35,000 nucleotides of DNA from Glandiceps talaboti (GCF_964340395.1 NC_135570.1:6422822-6457821); one strand, 5' to 3'. Positions 11,515 through 24,156 are shown, counted from the stretch's first letter. Translations and numbers: made by a program. Notes: generated by a model from the sequence alone, not told the origin.

Positions 11515-11558
11515 GCTGTTAAATCCGACGTTTCGAATAAATATTCTTTTTCAAAGGA
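11515..11558 (-). repeat. Possible retroelement end with GAAACGTCGG motif
   Basis: On the minus strand a CTTTGAAAAAGAATATTTATTCG word leads into GAAACGTCGGATTTAACAG. A GAAGAA...GAAACGTCGG pattern recurs in many invertebrate interspersed repeats, often near the ends of Penelope-like retroelements. No reverse transcriptase frame is present here. The identification rests on this motif alone. Confidence 0.3.
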
Positions 11559-11784
11559 AAAATTGGCGAGACAGAGAAATGCCAGGTGAAAACCCGAACA
11601 TTTCTAAATATAATGGAACAAAACCGCGCGTGATATAAATAAACGGTTGTACGTGGGATAAGTTCTTAAATTCGTACGCACCTAATAGAGCCCAATAGAA
11701 TACGCCTGAAATTTAAAAAAATACCCAATAATCATGATAATTAGATTGGGAAAGCAACAGATACATACGCATACATCGCCGTCC

Positions 11785-11786
<2 letters not shown>

Positions 11787-11815
<29 letters not shown>

Positions 11816-12049
11816 TGTATGTATGTATGTATGTATGTATGTATGTATGTATGTATGTATGTATGTATGTATGTATGTATGTATGTATGTATGTGTGTGT
11901 GTGTGTATGTATGTATGTGTGTGTGTGCGAGTGAGTGTGTGTGTGTGTGTGCGCGCGCGCGCGCGTGCGTGCGTGCGTGCGTGTGTGCTTGCTTGCGTGG
12001 GTTGGTTTTGGGTGGGAGGATGGATGGATGGATGGATGGATGGATGGAT
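11787..12049. repeat. Composite (GTAT)n / (GT)n / (GC)n / (GCGT)n / (GGAT)n array
   Basis: (GTAT)n at 11787-11893 passes into GT/GTAT, then GT, then a pure GC run (11951-11965), then GCGT units and GCTT, and ends in (GGAT)n at 12017-12049. The stretch 11934-11988 is almost strictly alternating purine-pyrimidine and so Z-DNA prone. It is preceded at 11458-11474 by a short separate GTAT run. Confidence 0.97.
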
Positions 12050-13319
12050 TTAAGTGATTTGTAAACAAACATGGTAAATGCAAGTAATCATTATGTCATG
12101 TCCAGCAGTCTGCGTATGTATCTGTTGCTTCCCCATATATTGAAACATAGCCGTCCATAAATAGTTTGATTACTTGTGTTTAATTACGATTAGATTGTGT
12201 TTACCCATTTAGCTCATAAATCACTTCGTGCACGTCCATGACAATTTTTTACCCAGTTGCCTTGTCTTGAATTGTTTTGTATCATGTTAATCTTGTAGTT
12301 ACAAACATCGATTTCGTCCATGTTGTTCCACATGTACTTTCAAGTAAAAAAACATGCTAAGGTTGTATTATTGATTAAAAATGTAAAATGAATACTCATA
12401 CGTCATTCATATGCCCTCATATTTTGAACACGTTACATTGTCAAATGATTCCTGAAAAAAACAACTCAATAGCGCGTTACAAACGAATTTCATGGTTTGA
12501 ATATAAAAAATGGGGATTCTAATGCTAAAGTTGTTGTTCATATCCTGGAAATGTATAGCAAATGTAGTCAAATGTGAACATTGTTTGAATAATAAAAACT
12601 ATCGAGCTGTGTTAGCTGTAGTTATTGACGCCCGCTTTGACAAATACATATTCTACGTGCTACTGGCAAAGCATTTCGATTTTCTGTTAAAATTGTTGCC
12701 AGTCCAACAGATAAGAAAGAAAAGTATCATAGTTTGTAGTTAAGTTATTACTTGTCAACAATTCTGTGATGGTGATTTTGACGACATTGGCGCAACGTTG
12801 CAGATGTCGTCTGCACAATAACGTTCACTTTTTATAGCTGTTTGGTTAATAAAGCGTACTCAACAGTCTGACTGTATGTTATTGGCAAAGTGGTAAAGGT
12901 AGTACATTTTATTGCAATTCAAATCTGCCAGTCTAATCACACGGTCAATTAAGAGAAGCAAGTTTTTGTGCAAGTTAATTTTTCACCACTGAATCATTAG
13001 AAACAGAGTTGAATAGTATTTGACCATTTAGCGAAGAACATAATTTCTATTATAGAACATAATTTGTCTGTACTGTGCTGTTCTATAAAAATATAAGTAC
13101 ATTTGTATGTCCTTCTCGGAACGCTGTGACGCTAGGAAAGGTGTAACGTTATGGTGAACGCTGTAGTATAGTGTGAAGCAAAATGTAGGGGAGTATTTTT
13201 GGCGTTGCTGATTTACAAACGTGCTCTAGAGCTCTGCCAAGGAAAGGGTCATTTGGTGTCATTGCCTAGGGTGTAGTTATTGTGGTTGTCCTTGCAGTGA
13301 CTTTTTTATGCTGTGCTGT

Positions 13320-13520
13320 TCATTAATTACACGATGTCACGGTCATGTAATGCGAATTGATGTTATGTGATTTAATATCACGTGATGTGATTTGATGAGC
13401 TGTTGTAAAACGATGTGATGTACTCTGGTTTGACAAGATGGGACTGTGACGTAATGAGATGCAATGTAGTAGAATCAATTATGATGTTATGCGGCATAAT
13501 GGTGATATCATGCGTATGTT
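13320..13520 (+). repeat. Degenerate (TGTGATN)n-type repeat
   Basis: The words ATGTGAT, CGTGATG, TGTGATTTGATG and GATGTGATG recur every 5-20 bases along this stretch. They look like a decayed pentamer array and are the reverse complement of the purer (CATCA)n run at 29541-29636. Short open frames across it are not considered coding. Confidence 0.5.
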
Positions 13521-13799
13521 CGCTTGAAGCTAAAGTTTCTTTGAAATCAATGTGAATACAAATATATGAAATCATCATTCGTTTTCATTGAGATAAGGTT
13601 ATTCAAATACAACGAAAGTCAGTTGACTTGAAACCAAGCGTCGTTTGTCGCAAAAAACACTTACAGGCTACATTATAACATTTCATCGTGTGCTCGACAA
13701 AAACCTTGGTATTAACACTCCTTTTTTTCATTGTCTCGCATGACATAAATCTTACCAGCATAGCTGCATTTTTTGTGTGTGCGTTAACATTACGTAGAT

Positions 13800-14000
13800 T
13801 GTCACCAAATCACATACGTTGTAACTGCATATACTTTTTCGAGCCTGTCAATGGATTAAAATGTAATAACAATTTAACCTCATCAATTTTTGCCTTGCCA
13901 GACGATAAAATGTAGCAATATTAATGAACTTTTTGTCGTCCCAGACGATAAAATTAAGCAACGTTGATATGCTATTTGTAGGACCAGACGCCGACTTATT
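13800..14000 (+). repeat. 42-44 bp tandem repeat family, locus 2
   Basis: Units start CCAGAC at 13898, 13941 and about 13983 (spacing 43 and 42 bp) with core CCAGACGATAAAATGTAGCA and a TTTTTGTCGTC end. The upstream part (CCAAATCACATACGTTGTAA, a CATATACT word, then GTCAATGGATTAAAATGTAA) matches the upstream part of locus 3 at 32577-32720. The two loci are therefore copies of one larger unit, not independent short repeats. Confidence 0.75.
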
Positions 14001-14496
14001 TAATTGAAATGGCTTCAATATTGTGCAACTGTATGACACAGAGGATGAGTCGCTTGAGTAGACATGATTGGTTGGGTGAGCGTTAAAGGTCGGGTCAACG
14101 TTAAAGGTCGTGGGAACACACACTACATGGACTTCTGTCTGATAAGGTGTCTTGTTGTGAAGATGGATACAAGCCGTACAAACATGAAACCGGTGAAAAC
14201 ACACAGACATTCAGATTAACCACTTATAAATATTAACTCAGATAGCATGACACACACATTTAATGGAAAATTTCAATTAACATTTAAAATTGATAAGCTA
14301 ATAATCGAATATACTACAATGTCTTCCTGTGTAAACCAAGACAACTATTAGTAGTTCATACCAAAATTTGTGAGGTATAATAACGATAAAATGCTTTAAT
14401 CCGGCAAGGGAAATCACTTGAGTGCTTCAAGCAGAAATATTTCGTATAGGCTAGATTGGCTTTAAAACGAACAGATTGACAAATGACTATTGTGGG

Positions 14497-14934
<438 letters not shown>

Positions 14935-16602
14935 TATCTGTAGACACACCCATACTCAGTCACTGCATGTGTTAAGAAAACACACCGCGTTTTAAAAAGC
15001 TTCGCTATGTTTTCCATCCTTCTTGCCTCTGAAATTACTGCAAAACGTTAAAGGCTATATTTCCCGTTTTCTCTTAATTAAGGATTCTGCTTTCAGAACT
15101 CTACCCACCATTATGTGTGTATGGACAAATTGACAGCTGAAGGGGCATATTAAAGTCTGGCTTGCTAATGATCACGTGCGATTATTCAATTACCAAGAAC
15201 AAAATTATTAATAAAAGAAGAATCGAGAAAGCAGAAATTATCGACTTTCATTTCCATAGCCTAAGGGGGTAAATTTTGCAAACGGTTTTCCATCAACAGA
15301 AGTGTCGTCTTGTCGCTAATAATTAAATCTCTCACCGAAATGTCTTATTGACGTTTCCGGTGTAAAAGATGGAAATTATTACTGCACAGTGAGATATATT
15401 TTATACATATAGAATCTACTTGTCGCCATATTACGACGTGTTATCCATAGTGTGATTAATAACATGTATATAACTTATCAGAATGATTGTTTACAGATGC
15501 TATCGTGTAACAGTGGTATGCACTCTATCGCAGTTGTAGTACACCCATGATTTATATCTATGACTTCCATACAAACACAGAAAACAAAATAACCACCGAG
15601 ACCATGATTCAGTTATATTTATACCGTGCACAAACAGAGTTGTACGCATTCGAACTGAAAATATTGAATTTGCATCTTGGTCGTTTCACATCACAAGGCG
15701 TGTGACCTACGTCATTACTTCCACAGTGCTCGAAATATGAGTCCATCGTTGCCATTACTTTCGCATATATTTCACGGTTTATTAAGTGTATGCATATATG
15801 CTTATATTTCTCACCAACGTTTTTCTTCATTCAACGGATACTCGTCATTGACTCGTAGTTTTAAAACCCCTTATGTTACTTGTATTTTCCTCGGCTTTGA
15901 GAAGAAATATATCAGTGAATAAAATCTAATTTTCACTCAAATGAGTTTATAAAAAAAATCGAATAAAAATTGAATAATCGATCCTTGAAGCTTAGTCAGA
16001 TTCAGGATGAGTATTAGAATGGTTAGTCTACTTACAAATTATTTTAAACATATTTGCAACAGTGATAAGATATACGATGAACCAAAGATTTCGCGGAATT
16101 AAAATCAAATGAAGTGATTGAGGGAGAGTATTGAAGAATAAAAGTAATTGACAGAAGAAGCAACACTATGTAAAATAAAGTCTGGTATCATGACATGTGC
16201 AAAACATGTTGTTTCCTTTGACTTAACAAATTTGTATTATCAATAATCCATATTGTGATTTTTCAGCATTTGTTAATTACTTTGCTTATAGCTTTATTTC
16301 AGATTTTCATTTTATTTTTCATTTTGCTTTGAAATGTCAAGTTAAATGATAAGTAGTGAGGAATCAAAAGCAACACGGTCCTTGTTTCTCAGACTTAAGA
16401 GACTACGTCATTTTATGTAAATTATTATGCAAATTATTCGCCAACTTTAAGCAACTATCTGTTGAGAAGATTCAATAGCGGGCTTGCTGACCAGCCATCT
16501 TGTAAATACTGTAGAATGACTGGCAAATATTGTGAGTGTATACACATTGTTAACACCACTTTATAGATACTGTTGTTGTGGTGGTAGATGTTAAATCGTC
16601 AA

Positions 16603-16660
16603 TAGTTTGAAACTATAATGTTCTTCTACTATCAGTACATTTTAGTTTGAAACTATAATG
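16603..16660 (+). repeat. 18-bp perfect direct repeat, 40 bp apart
   Basis: TAGTTTGAAACTATAATG occurs at 16603-16620 and again at 16643-16660. The inner AGTTTGAAACT is itself an inverted repeat (AGTTT-G-AAACT). Confidence 0.75.
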
Positions 16661-17639
16661 ATTAATACATAAGTCATCTTCTTCCAATTTGGATTTAGTA
16701 AATACCAAGTGGAAGAAGAGACCCTTTGTAATCACAATGCTAAAAGTATGTGGGGTAATAACTTTGCTATGATGGTGTTCACTAACCTTAAGAATTTTCT
16801 CACTCCACATCTGCTGCCACCCTCTAACTTCTAAGGTCCTCATCCAGTTGCAGAATTTTCGATTTCTGATTTACTTGTTTACTTAACATATTGTTGTCAC
16901 TATTTCATTTGATGCATGCTTCACAAATATGATATCATCAAACCGATCGATATTCCAACTTTTGAAGTTTTAATGCCCCTTGTCTTGGATTTTTGTGTAC
17001 AAGCTATTGCTTGTGGAATCGGTTTAATACCACTCAGTTTACAGTCCAGTAGCACCCTTGAAACTTGCACTCACATTGTCACTTGAAAGAATTCAAGTAC
17101 GCAGTTATTGTCTGTTCTGTAACTTGCACTAACAACTGCCTTTAATTTGACCGCTTCACTGTCTTCTTGTTTTAACAGTAAGTTCTAACTTTTCCACATT
17201 TAAACGTATTGTATCCACTTTGTGTATGATTTTCCAAGTTCCCTACGAGCAATTTATAAATCGTACCATGTCCAAAATTATCAGGAGCAATACTTATGAG
17301 TAAGCTTAGTCCATCCAGTTGTGTTTTGCCATGATGCAGCGCTTGATCATTACGTTTTACTTGTCGTTCACATATTATCGGCTGGGTTTACCACTACCTT
17401 GTTCCTTTGTCTATCTTCACTTTTATAATTCACATCTTTGAAACAAAAGAATATTAGAAAATATAAGGTTGAGATGTTTTGTTATACAAATACGCTTATA
17501 CATAGTAAACTAGTGTATACTTGTAATTTCCCAGTTTAATCAGATTTTAACTTTGAATTTATCGACCTTCACCATCGACGTGTTCAAGTCAAGTCAAGTT
17601 GGCACAGTAGTACGGCCTTAAATCAATTCTTCTCAGACA

Positions 17640-17770
17640 ATTGCTAGTCTAGTAGTAGTACCACCCGGTGTCACTAGCCGGCCCTCACTGGAAAGGTTAC
17701 TGCCACCGAGCCGAGGTGGCTCTTGCGATTCCTCACCTCCTCGCCCGAACGGCTAGTGCCTCCACTCCGA
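17640..17770. repeat. GC-rich island with inverted repeat
   Basis: This is a GC-rich stretch in AT-rich surroundings. CACTAGCCG near 17672 is the reverse complement of CGGCTAGTG near 17749, with partial matches extending to about 12 of 15, and a smaller CCGAGCCGAGGTGG element lies between. It could be a structured RNA-derived or retroelement fragment. An open minus-strand frame overlapping its right part (17733-17942, 69 aa) has no recognisable domain. Confidence 0.35.
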
Positions 17771-18640
17771 TATTTTCTCGTCGCTGAACATTACCCAACA
17801 AATAAATTACACAGAACTCATTAAAAGCTTCCATTCTACCGTAAAACACCAAATGGAAACCTAGTATTTCATTTCTCGTGCGGTGGTACCACTGCACTAG
17901 ACACTCAATCTCAACTTCCGATATAGTGATACCAGCTGACACGGAAGTAATGAAATACTCGCAATTTTACTCTACTACCCAAACGATATATCGACTATGA
18001 GTGCCAAATTGTTGAATACCGTATATCATTGTTTGCATTTTTACCAAAAAATAACAATTATGGAACAAGAAATTGTTTTACAATGATGAATATAAACAAA
18101 AACAGACATCGTAGTATTTATATGAGGGAAATGAACGGCCTCGTGAATCAACTTACCTCGCAACTAGATCTAGTTTACGGCCGGTTACAGACGCGTTACG
18201 GCACTGTAACCACCTCTTCCATGGGGAACAGGACATACCTCAAACGGACAATCAATAACAGCGCCGAGTATGTAATTTTTTCATCAGAATCCATTTCATA
18301 AACAAACTAGTGCAAGTCAACATTGTATAAACAACAGCCGTAAATATATCGTCTGCGAGTGTCGTCTGCAAATAAATCCCATGGTTCAGCGCGCGAGGAT
18401 AATCACGCGCATGCGTAGTTTGGTTTGCAAGTCCGCTATTCTAATGCAATCCGTGTTCAGCACATTGACAATTGTATACCTTGTATGCGTTATCCCCTAT
18501 TTTAGAAATACATTATATCATAGGATGACGACAATATCGTAGGATTAGCATGACATCTAGGGAAAACAATTCATTACAATTCGTTTTGGTCATAAGTGGA
18601 CACATTTTGGACAGTGTTCACTCATTTAACCAAATCAGGG

Positions 18641-18662
18641 TTTATTTATTTATTTTATTTTT

Positions 18663-18697
<35 letters not shown>

Positions 18698-18699
18698 TT

Positions 18700-18734
<35 letters not shown>

Positions 18735-18790
18735 CCGGATAACCAACGGGAGCTAGTCCCATTTATAGGCTCCTTTGTGTCTGGACTATC
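18641..18790 (-). mobile_element. Probable 3' end of a non-LTR retroelement with (TAAA)n tail
   Basis: On the minus strand, unique sequence (CCTATAAATGGGACTAGCTC, then CCGTTGGTTATCCGG) runs directly into a (TAAA)n array covering 18641-18734. A unique 3' end joined to a simple 4-mer tail is typical of LINE or SINE insertions. No coding part or 5' end is visible, so it would be strongly 5'-truncated. The upstream limit (about 18790) is a guess. Confidence 0.45.
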
Positions 18791-20052
18791 GACGCTATCT
18801 ACAGTCATGGCAGCGACAACGACTCTTGTTCACGAACAGAGCATTTCTTTTATGATGAAAGTTATTCAAGTGGGAGGGGGCTAAGAACATGCCAGATGTG
18901 CAGAGAAACTGGGAAAGGGCTTCTTACCAGGAATCCAATAAAAAGACGATAGAGAGGAGGAATAGGAGAGGCAGAGAAACAAGGGTGATTTTTTATATTT
19001 GTTTGTGTTTAAAAAAAATCGACCGATCGACCGACCCATAGTTGCCATGAAAAAGCTATGAGAAACATAAAAAATTGGGCCACCCTTATAAATAATTTCG
19101 CCTTTTCCAGCTGCCATTGTACACGGTTCAAACATGGTTCTTTCATCTGGAACCTTTTTCACGACGCATCATCACGTGACATACTTGCAATGTCCTCCTT
19201 TACCTTTCAAAGGTAAACAGGCATTGCTTTTAAACAGCAAAAGAACATTCGATTACAAAAGCATACGTTGACATTTCAAAAGCTTTCGTAACCATCATAA
19301 TTAAATTTCATACACAGTACATATACTAGCGATTTTAACAGTGAAAGAATAAACTGGACTCATATACTCCTCAAGTACTTAATAGCATGTGTAGTAAAAT
19401 CCAAACATATGTACAAACTCCAGAGTAATTAATTTTCAATCAGTGAAAACCTACTTCATGGTATGATCACTGCTTAGGTGAGTTAAACCTCATACGGCGC
19501 GGCGACAGCATTATTCCTATATGTGTGTACAGCGGCAGTGAAGTGTACATGTCTATGGGATGATGACGTGACAGCAAAGAATACATTGAAGTGTCACTAG
19601 GTTTCTTGTATTGATGAAATATGATACGGTGCATTGCCATATACCCATAATTACGTCATCTGTATAGCTATGTGATTAAGGTGTCTCTCCTACCTTAGTA
19701 CAGCTTAGATGTAAGTATGACACAGTTTGTAATGTGCCTATAATCATGTCTAAGTGTATTGCTATGGAGAATTCGTAAACCAAATTTGTTGTAGCTCCTC
19801 TCACCCTCTCTTCCCAAAACATGTTAAGCCCCGCTAAATGAAACTCGAGCATTATTTTAGCCACCCCTTCTGTCACTTGCACTAAAGTGGATATATAACA
19901 TTCTGTGGTACAATATATGATACATTAAAATAACAGTGATAGCCAACAACAATAATACTCCGAATGAGATTACTTTCCACAGGATGTGGATTTCACACGC
20001 ATACGGAGATGTCTCTAATTAGCTCTAACCTTTCCGGGGTTATCCTATCAGC

Positions 20053-20080
20053 TCCCCCCCCCCTGCCCCCCCCCCCCCCC
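20053..20080. repeat. Poly-C tract
   Basis: Two C runs separated by TG give about 26 C in 28 bases. The minus strand could form a G-quadruplex, and the length is likely to be uncertain in an assembly. Confidence 0.95.
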
Positions 20081-20591
20081 GCAGGCTACGGTACTGATTA
20101 TTAAGTCAGTGAATTTTCGACGCTTAATGCATGTCATTATGACGCTTGTAAGTGCGAGCAGAAGGTACACATTGACAGCTTTGTTCATTCCTTATCGATA
20201 CTATATCTTGCCATCTGTACACACATTCTACTAGTAATTATGAAAGCACGTCACCACTGACCCCATTTTTGAAATATCAGAAATCTAGTGACGGAGGTAT
20301 CCAATCTGTTATAATTTCGTTCAGTCGCTAATTTTTTCATATTTTGATATTGAATGAAAATTGATATGGGACTAATGGATTCTTGAATGTTGTACGGATA
20401 TGTTTCTAAATATGTTACATAGCGATATGTTATCGTTGCCCCTGGTGATAATTTCACTTTGTTGTATGACTTATTTGTGGTTCAGTTCACAATGTAAATG
20501 GACAATCATCTCAGATTCTCATTTTAATTTCACAAGTCAATATTAATAAGCTATATATGTCTTGTATTCATATAGGCTAATATATATTGGG

Positions 20592-21030
20592 TACATACAT
20601 ACATACATACATACATACATACATACATACATACATGCATGCATGCATGCATGCATGCATGCATGCATGCATACATACATACATACATACATACATACAT
20701 ACATACATACATACATACATACATACATACATACATACATACATACATACATACATACATACATACATACATACATACATACATACATACATACATTCAT
20801 ACATACATACATACATACATACATACATACATACATACATACATACATACATACATACATGCACACACACACATACATCCATACATACATACATACATAC
20901 ATACATACATACATACATACATACATACATACATACATACATACATACATACATACATACATACACGCAATGCATACATACATACATACATACACGCAAT
21001 GCATACGCGTAATGCATACGCGTAATACAC
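20592..21030. repeat. (ACAT)n microsatellite with GCAT block and ACGCAATGCAT end
   Basis: A long (TACA)n array contains nine clean GCAT units at 20637-20672 and one CA-rich break near 20862-20873. It ends in a small higher-order repeat in which ACGCAATGCATAC and ACGCGTAATGCATAC recur (about 20963-21030). Confidence 0.97.
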
Positions 21031-21659
21031 TCAAACAAACGGTAGATAAATTCAAAGTTTATAGTGCTATATATATATATCATTTTAGCATCGGAGAATT
21101 CGTACAAGAGCTGATGTAAAACGCGTTTGACCGTATGTTCAACCGTATGGTTCGACTATGAAACACTCATACTCGAAATAATGATTATTATAACTTAGTA
21201 ACAAGTGTACTACTCCAGTTTAATTGAATGTAATAGTATTTTTTAATGTAGCGTATTTATTAGACGTTAATTGCATACGTACACACTCTTGGTGAAGTGT
21301 TGGCGTGTGTGTTTAATATTGAATGTGTTATTTCAGCTTCCTGCATTGGTTTTTCCTCCAACGAGTGTATACACGGATTGCGTATTGTGTTGGCTATATG
21401 TCACTCAAAATCATTAATTTATTTCCAGCTGCTTTCAATAGTCAGTGGTATGTGTATTGTGTTCACTAGGCACGTGGCAGGATTAAGTTATTGCATCAAC
21501 CGACTAACTATGTTAATAAAAATGCTTGTAGAGTTTAGATACATTTTCAGAAATTTCACATGAAAAGGATTTTACTTCACAGAGTGGGATGAAATATTTT
21601 TTTGACTCAGTTGTAATCAGATTCTCGCTACGGTAATGACGCAGCAGTGATTGTATATT

Positions 21660-21930
21660 GCTTTACAATTATTACCCCTGGCTCGGATGAGAACGGCACA
21701 ACGGCCCTTTAGTCTTCCTCAACTCCCCGGGGAGCATACAATCCATTGCAGCCATTTAAGCACATAGGATTAAAGCATTCACATTGCAACCTACATCCTA
21801 CCAGGTCCCCAATTATACAGCTGGGTTGACTGAGGTACATTCGTGGTTCAAATCTTGCCCAAGGACTTTAGCCACTGAGAAACAAACGGCAGGCAGGCAA
21901 CAACACGGCTCGAACCTGCAACCCTAAGTT
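21660..21930 (-). repeat. Interspersed repeat with GTTCAAATC / GGCTCGAACCTGC motifs
   Basis: The stretch holds CAGCTGGGTTGACTGAGGTA, GGTTCAAATCTTGCCCAAGG and GGCTCGAACCTGCAACCCT. The same word order (ctgggt-ga, gtgcctTGCCCAAGGA, ggCTCGAACCtGCaACC) is common in LINE/SINE 3' regions of fish and marine invertebrates. The B-box-like GGTTCAAATC and GGCTCGAACC words are tRNA-like, but no cloverleaf is formed. Strand is assigned loosely. Confidence 0.5.
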
Positions 21931-22196
21931 TGCATAGTTTGGGCGTACGGATGGACCTGTTTTATTGAAGAACACGTGATTCTACGAAAGTAAGGGACAC
22001 ATCAAAATGTTCTACAAATAACTTAGACTGCATAGACGGACTTTCCAGTTTTAAAACAAACATTGTCCACAAAGTATGCCTGCTTTGGAAACCCAAATTC
22101 AATATACTAAATACGTAATCTACTCTTTGTAATCAATTTGTAAACTGAGTGATGGAAGACTTTCACTAGGGGGAGGGGTTTGTACCCCTCTCAGAT

Positions 22197-22295
22197 CACC
22201 ATTCACCAGGAAGTAAAAACTCCAATTCACCATTTACCGGTATCTCCAGATATCACCTTCACCAAATATTCATGCAATTCACCATTCACCAGTAA
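22197..22295 (+). repeat. Degenerate tandem repeat of TTCACCATTCACCAG
   Basis: CACCATTCACCAG or close variants recur four times (about 22197, 22226, 22254 and 22280) at about 27-bp spacing. Confidence 0.55.
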
Positions 22296-22539
22296 TCAAT
22301 GCAAACTGTGAAGCTTTCCAACACTTTCCAAACAGTGTATCTACGAGTTAGGCCACATAACTGACAAGATATATCCCTTACTGTCTCTCTTTTCAGCACA
22401 ACTATCCTTCTCATGATGTATATTTGATATTGACCTCTTCAGTAAGTAATTCAATGAATCCAAGTTGAAATGTGTTTATTTGTTTTTTGTTTATTTGGTT
22501 TCTGACTACAATACTTTAAGTGTGTGTTTTTGTTTGCTA

Positions 22540-22655
22540 TTTGGGGGTCATGAAATAAACTTTTTGGGGGCTACTTATTTTATTTTTTGCAGGGGGTCAT
22601 CAATAAAACCAGCGCTTTGGAGGGGAAGCCTCCGGCCACCCCCACCCCCACCCCA
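22540..22655 (+). repeat. About 50-bp direct duplication plus C-rich end
   Basis: GGGGGTCATGAAATAAAC (about 22543) and GGGGGTCATCAATAAAAC (about 22593) are two diverged copies of one unit separated by a T-rich GGGGGCTACTTATTTTATTT segment. They are followed by GGAGGGGAAGCCTCC, a short inverted repeat, and a (CCCCCA)n run whose minus strand could form a G-quadruplex. Confidence 0.45.
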
Positions 22656-22940
22656 ATGTTAAAAGTGTACACTCCCTAAACTATACATACAATGTCATGA
22701 CATGATCTATCAGAGACAGGAAATATCAGCTGAGTACGGATGTCGTTATAGTTACACAATTAGTGTTACGGGCAGAATTAGAAGGTGATACTTCGCATTC
22801 AATCAATTTGGCAGATGATAACTGAAGTGAAAAATTCTTATTTGTCAAAATGGAATAGTCATGAACTGCTGCTTGGCAACGCATCCATCTACAATGACAC
22901 TGCATAAATACTACATTTTGACATGCACAGCTACGTAAAA

Positions 22941-23180
22941 CGTGTGTGTGTGTGTATGTATGTATGTATGTATGTATGTATGTATGTATGTATGTATGTA
23001 TGTATGTATGTATGTATGTATGCATGTATGTATGTATGTACATGTATGTATGTATGTATGTATGTATGTATGTATGTATGTATGTATGTATGTATGTATG
23101 TATGTATGTATGTATGTACGTACGTACGTGTGTGCATTTGTGTATGTACCCAATACATATATACAGACAGACAGACAGGC

Positions 23181-23211
<31 letters not shown>

Positions 23212-23212
23212 G
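22941..23212. repeat. (GTAT)n array followed by (CAGA)n array
   Basis: A short GT run leads into (GTAT)n (to about 23117), GTAC units, a short unique stretch, and then (CAGA)n at 23163-23212 with one CAGG variant. Confidence 0.97.
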
Positions 23213-23931
23213 TAAGTGTACGTGTCTATATATTCAGACTCTCGAATACAACCGATAACTGATTCAATTCATTACATTAAGTCAACACAAATGGTTTATT
23301 TTACCACTCCAGAGTATCAAACTCTAAGTTTAATTTGACATCTGATTAATATTTTGTTTAAAGAACATCGAAATTGTCATGTGACCAAAATAATTTCAAT
23401 GTATAATAATTACTCTTTGCATTTCAATTTCCCAGCGACAAAAAATGATTTGCAAGAATTCATGTCAATGCACCCCATGGCCCGGTTCACTACATCTGTC
23501 GGAATTATAGCATTTGCAGCTGTCCCCTTGCAAGTCAATAATATCGGGTTACCATCGACCCGTCGTTTTGATACAAATCAACATGTTACGGATGAAAACT
23601 TGAAGCGATTAACATTCCGTGAAACATATTTTTTCCCCGTGTTTGTCTTTCCTTTGTGAATATTATTTGTCGTTCTACTTCGCTAATCGTTGTGGCGCAT
23701 TGATGACTTTATCAAGAATGGAATATTAATCGTGTCCATATTCTGAAATAGAATATTACAAATTTTACTGACAAATGCAGTCATATGTGTTCTTTGAAAA
23801 GGTTTTATGGCTTCCTTGTGGCTACTATTGTTGCATAGTATGCACTATTATAAATAATATATATATAAAATCCAAGGAATTAATTAAGAAGTTACAAGTA
23901 ATTGAGTCTAAGGGCAATTAAGCACTGTTCT

Positions 23932-23933
<2 letters not shown>

Positions 23934-24026
<93 letters not shown>

Positions 24027-24079
24027 CGCTCTGCCACTGCGGTATAGAGCACTGTCTTAGCAGATTGATACTCACCGAG

Positions 24080-24156
<77 letters not shown>

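Noticed and set aside
13898-14000. CRISPR-like regular spacing of CCAGAC units
   Set aside because: The whole 42-44 bp unit is diverged repeat with no invariant repeat and unique-spacer alternation, and the context is a eukaryotic intron.
17172-17389. Minus-strand open frame of about 72 codons without ATG
   Set aside because: The translation shows no domain I recognise and no good splice sites. Frames of this length are expected by chance.
17733-17942. 69-codon minus-strand frame next to the GC-rich island
   Set aside because: No domain, no clear splice sites and no supporting context.
20543-21119. Six overlapping open frames in the second ACAT array
   Set aside because: Microsatellite artefacts, as above.
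23354-23659. 101-codon frame in intron 1
   Set aside because: It has ordinary composition, but no recognisable motif, splice sites or neighbouring exons. It is compatible with chance.
24023-24080. tRNA gene on the minus strand
   Set aside because: Only an A-box-like word is present. There is no acceptor stem, anticodon arm or B box in the right place.
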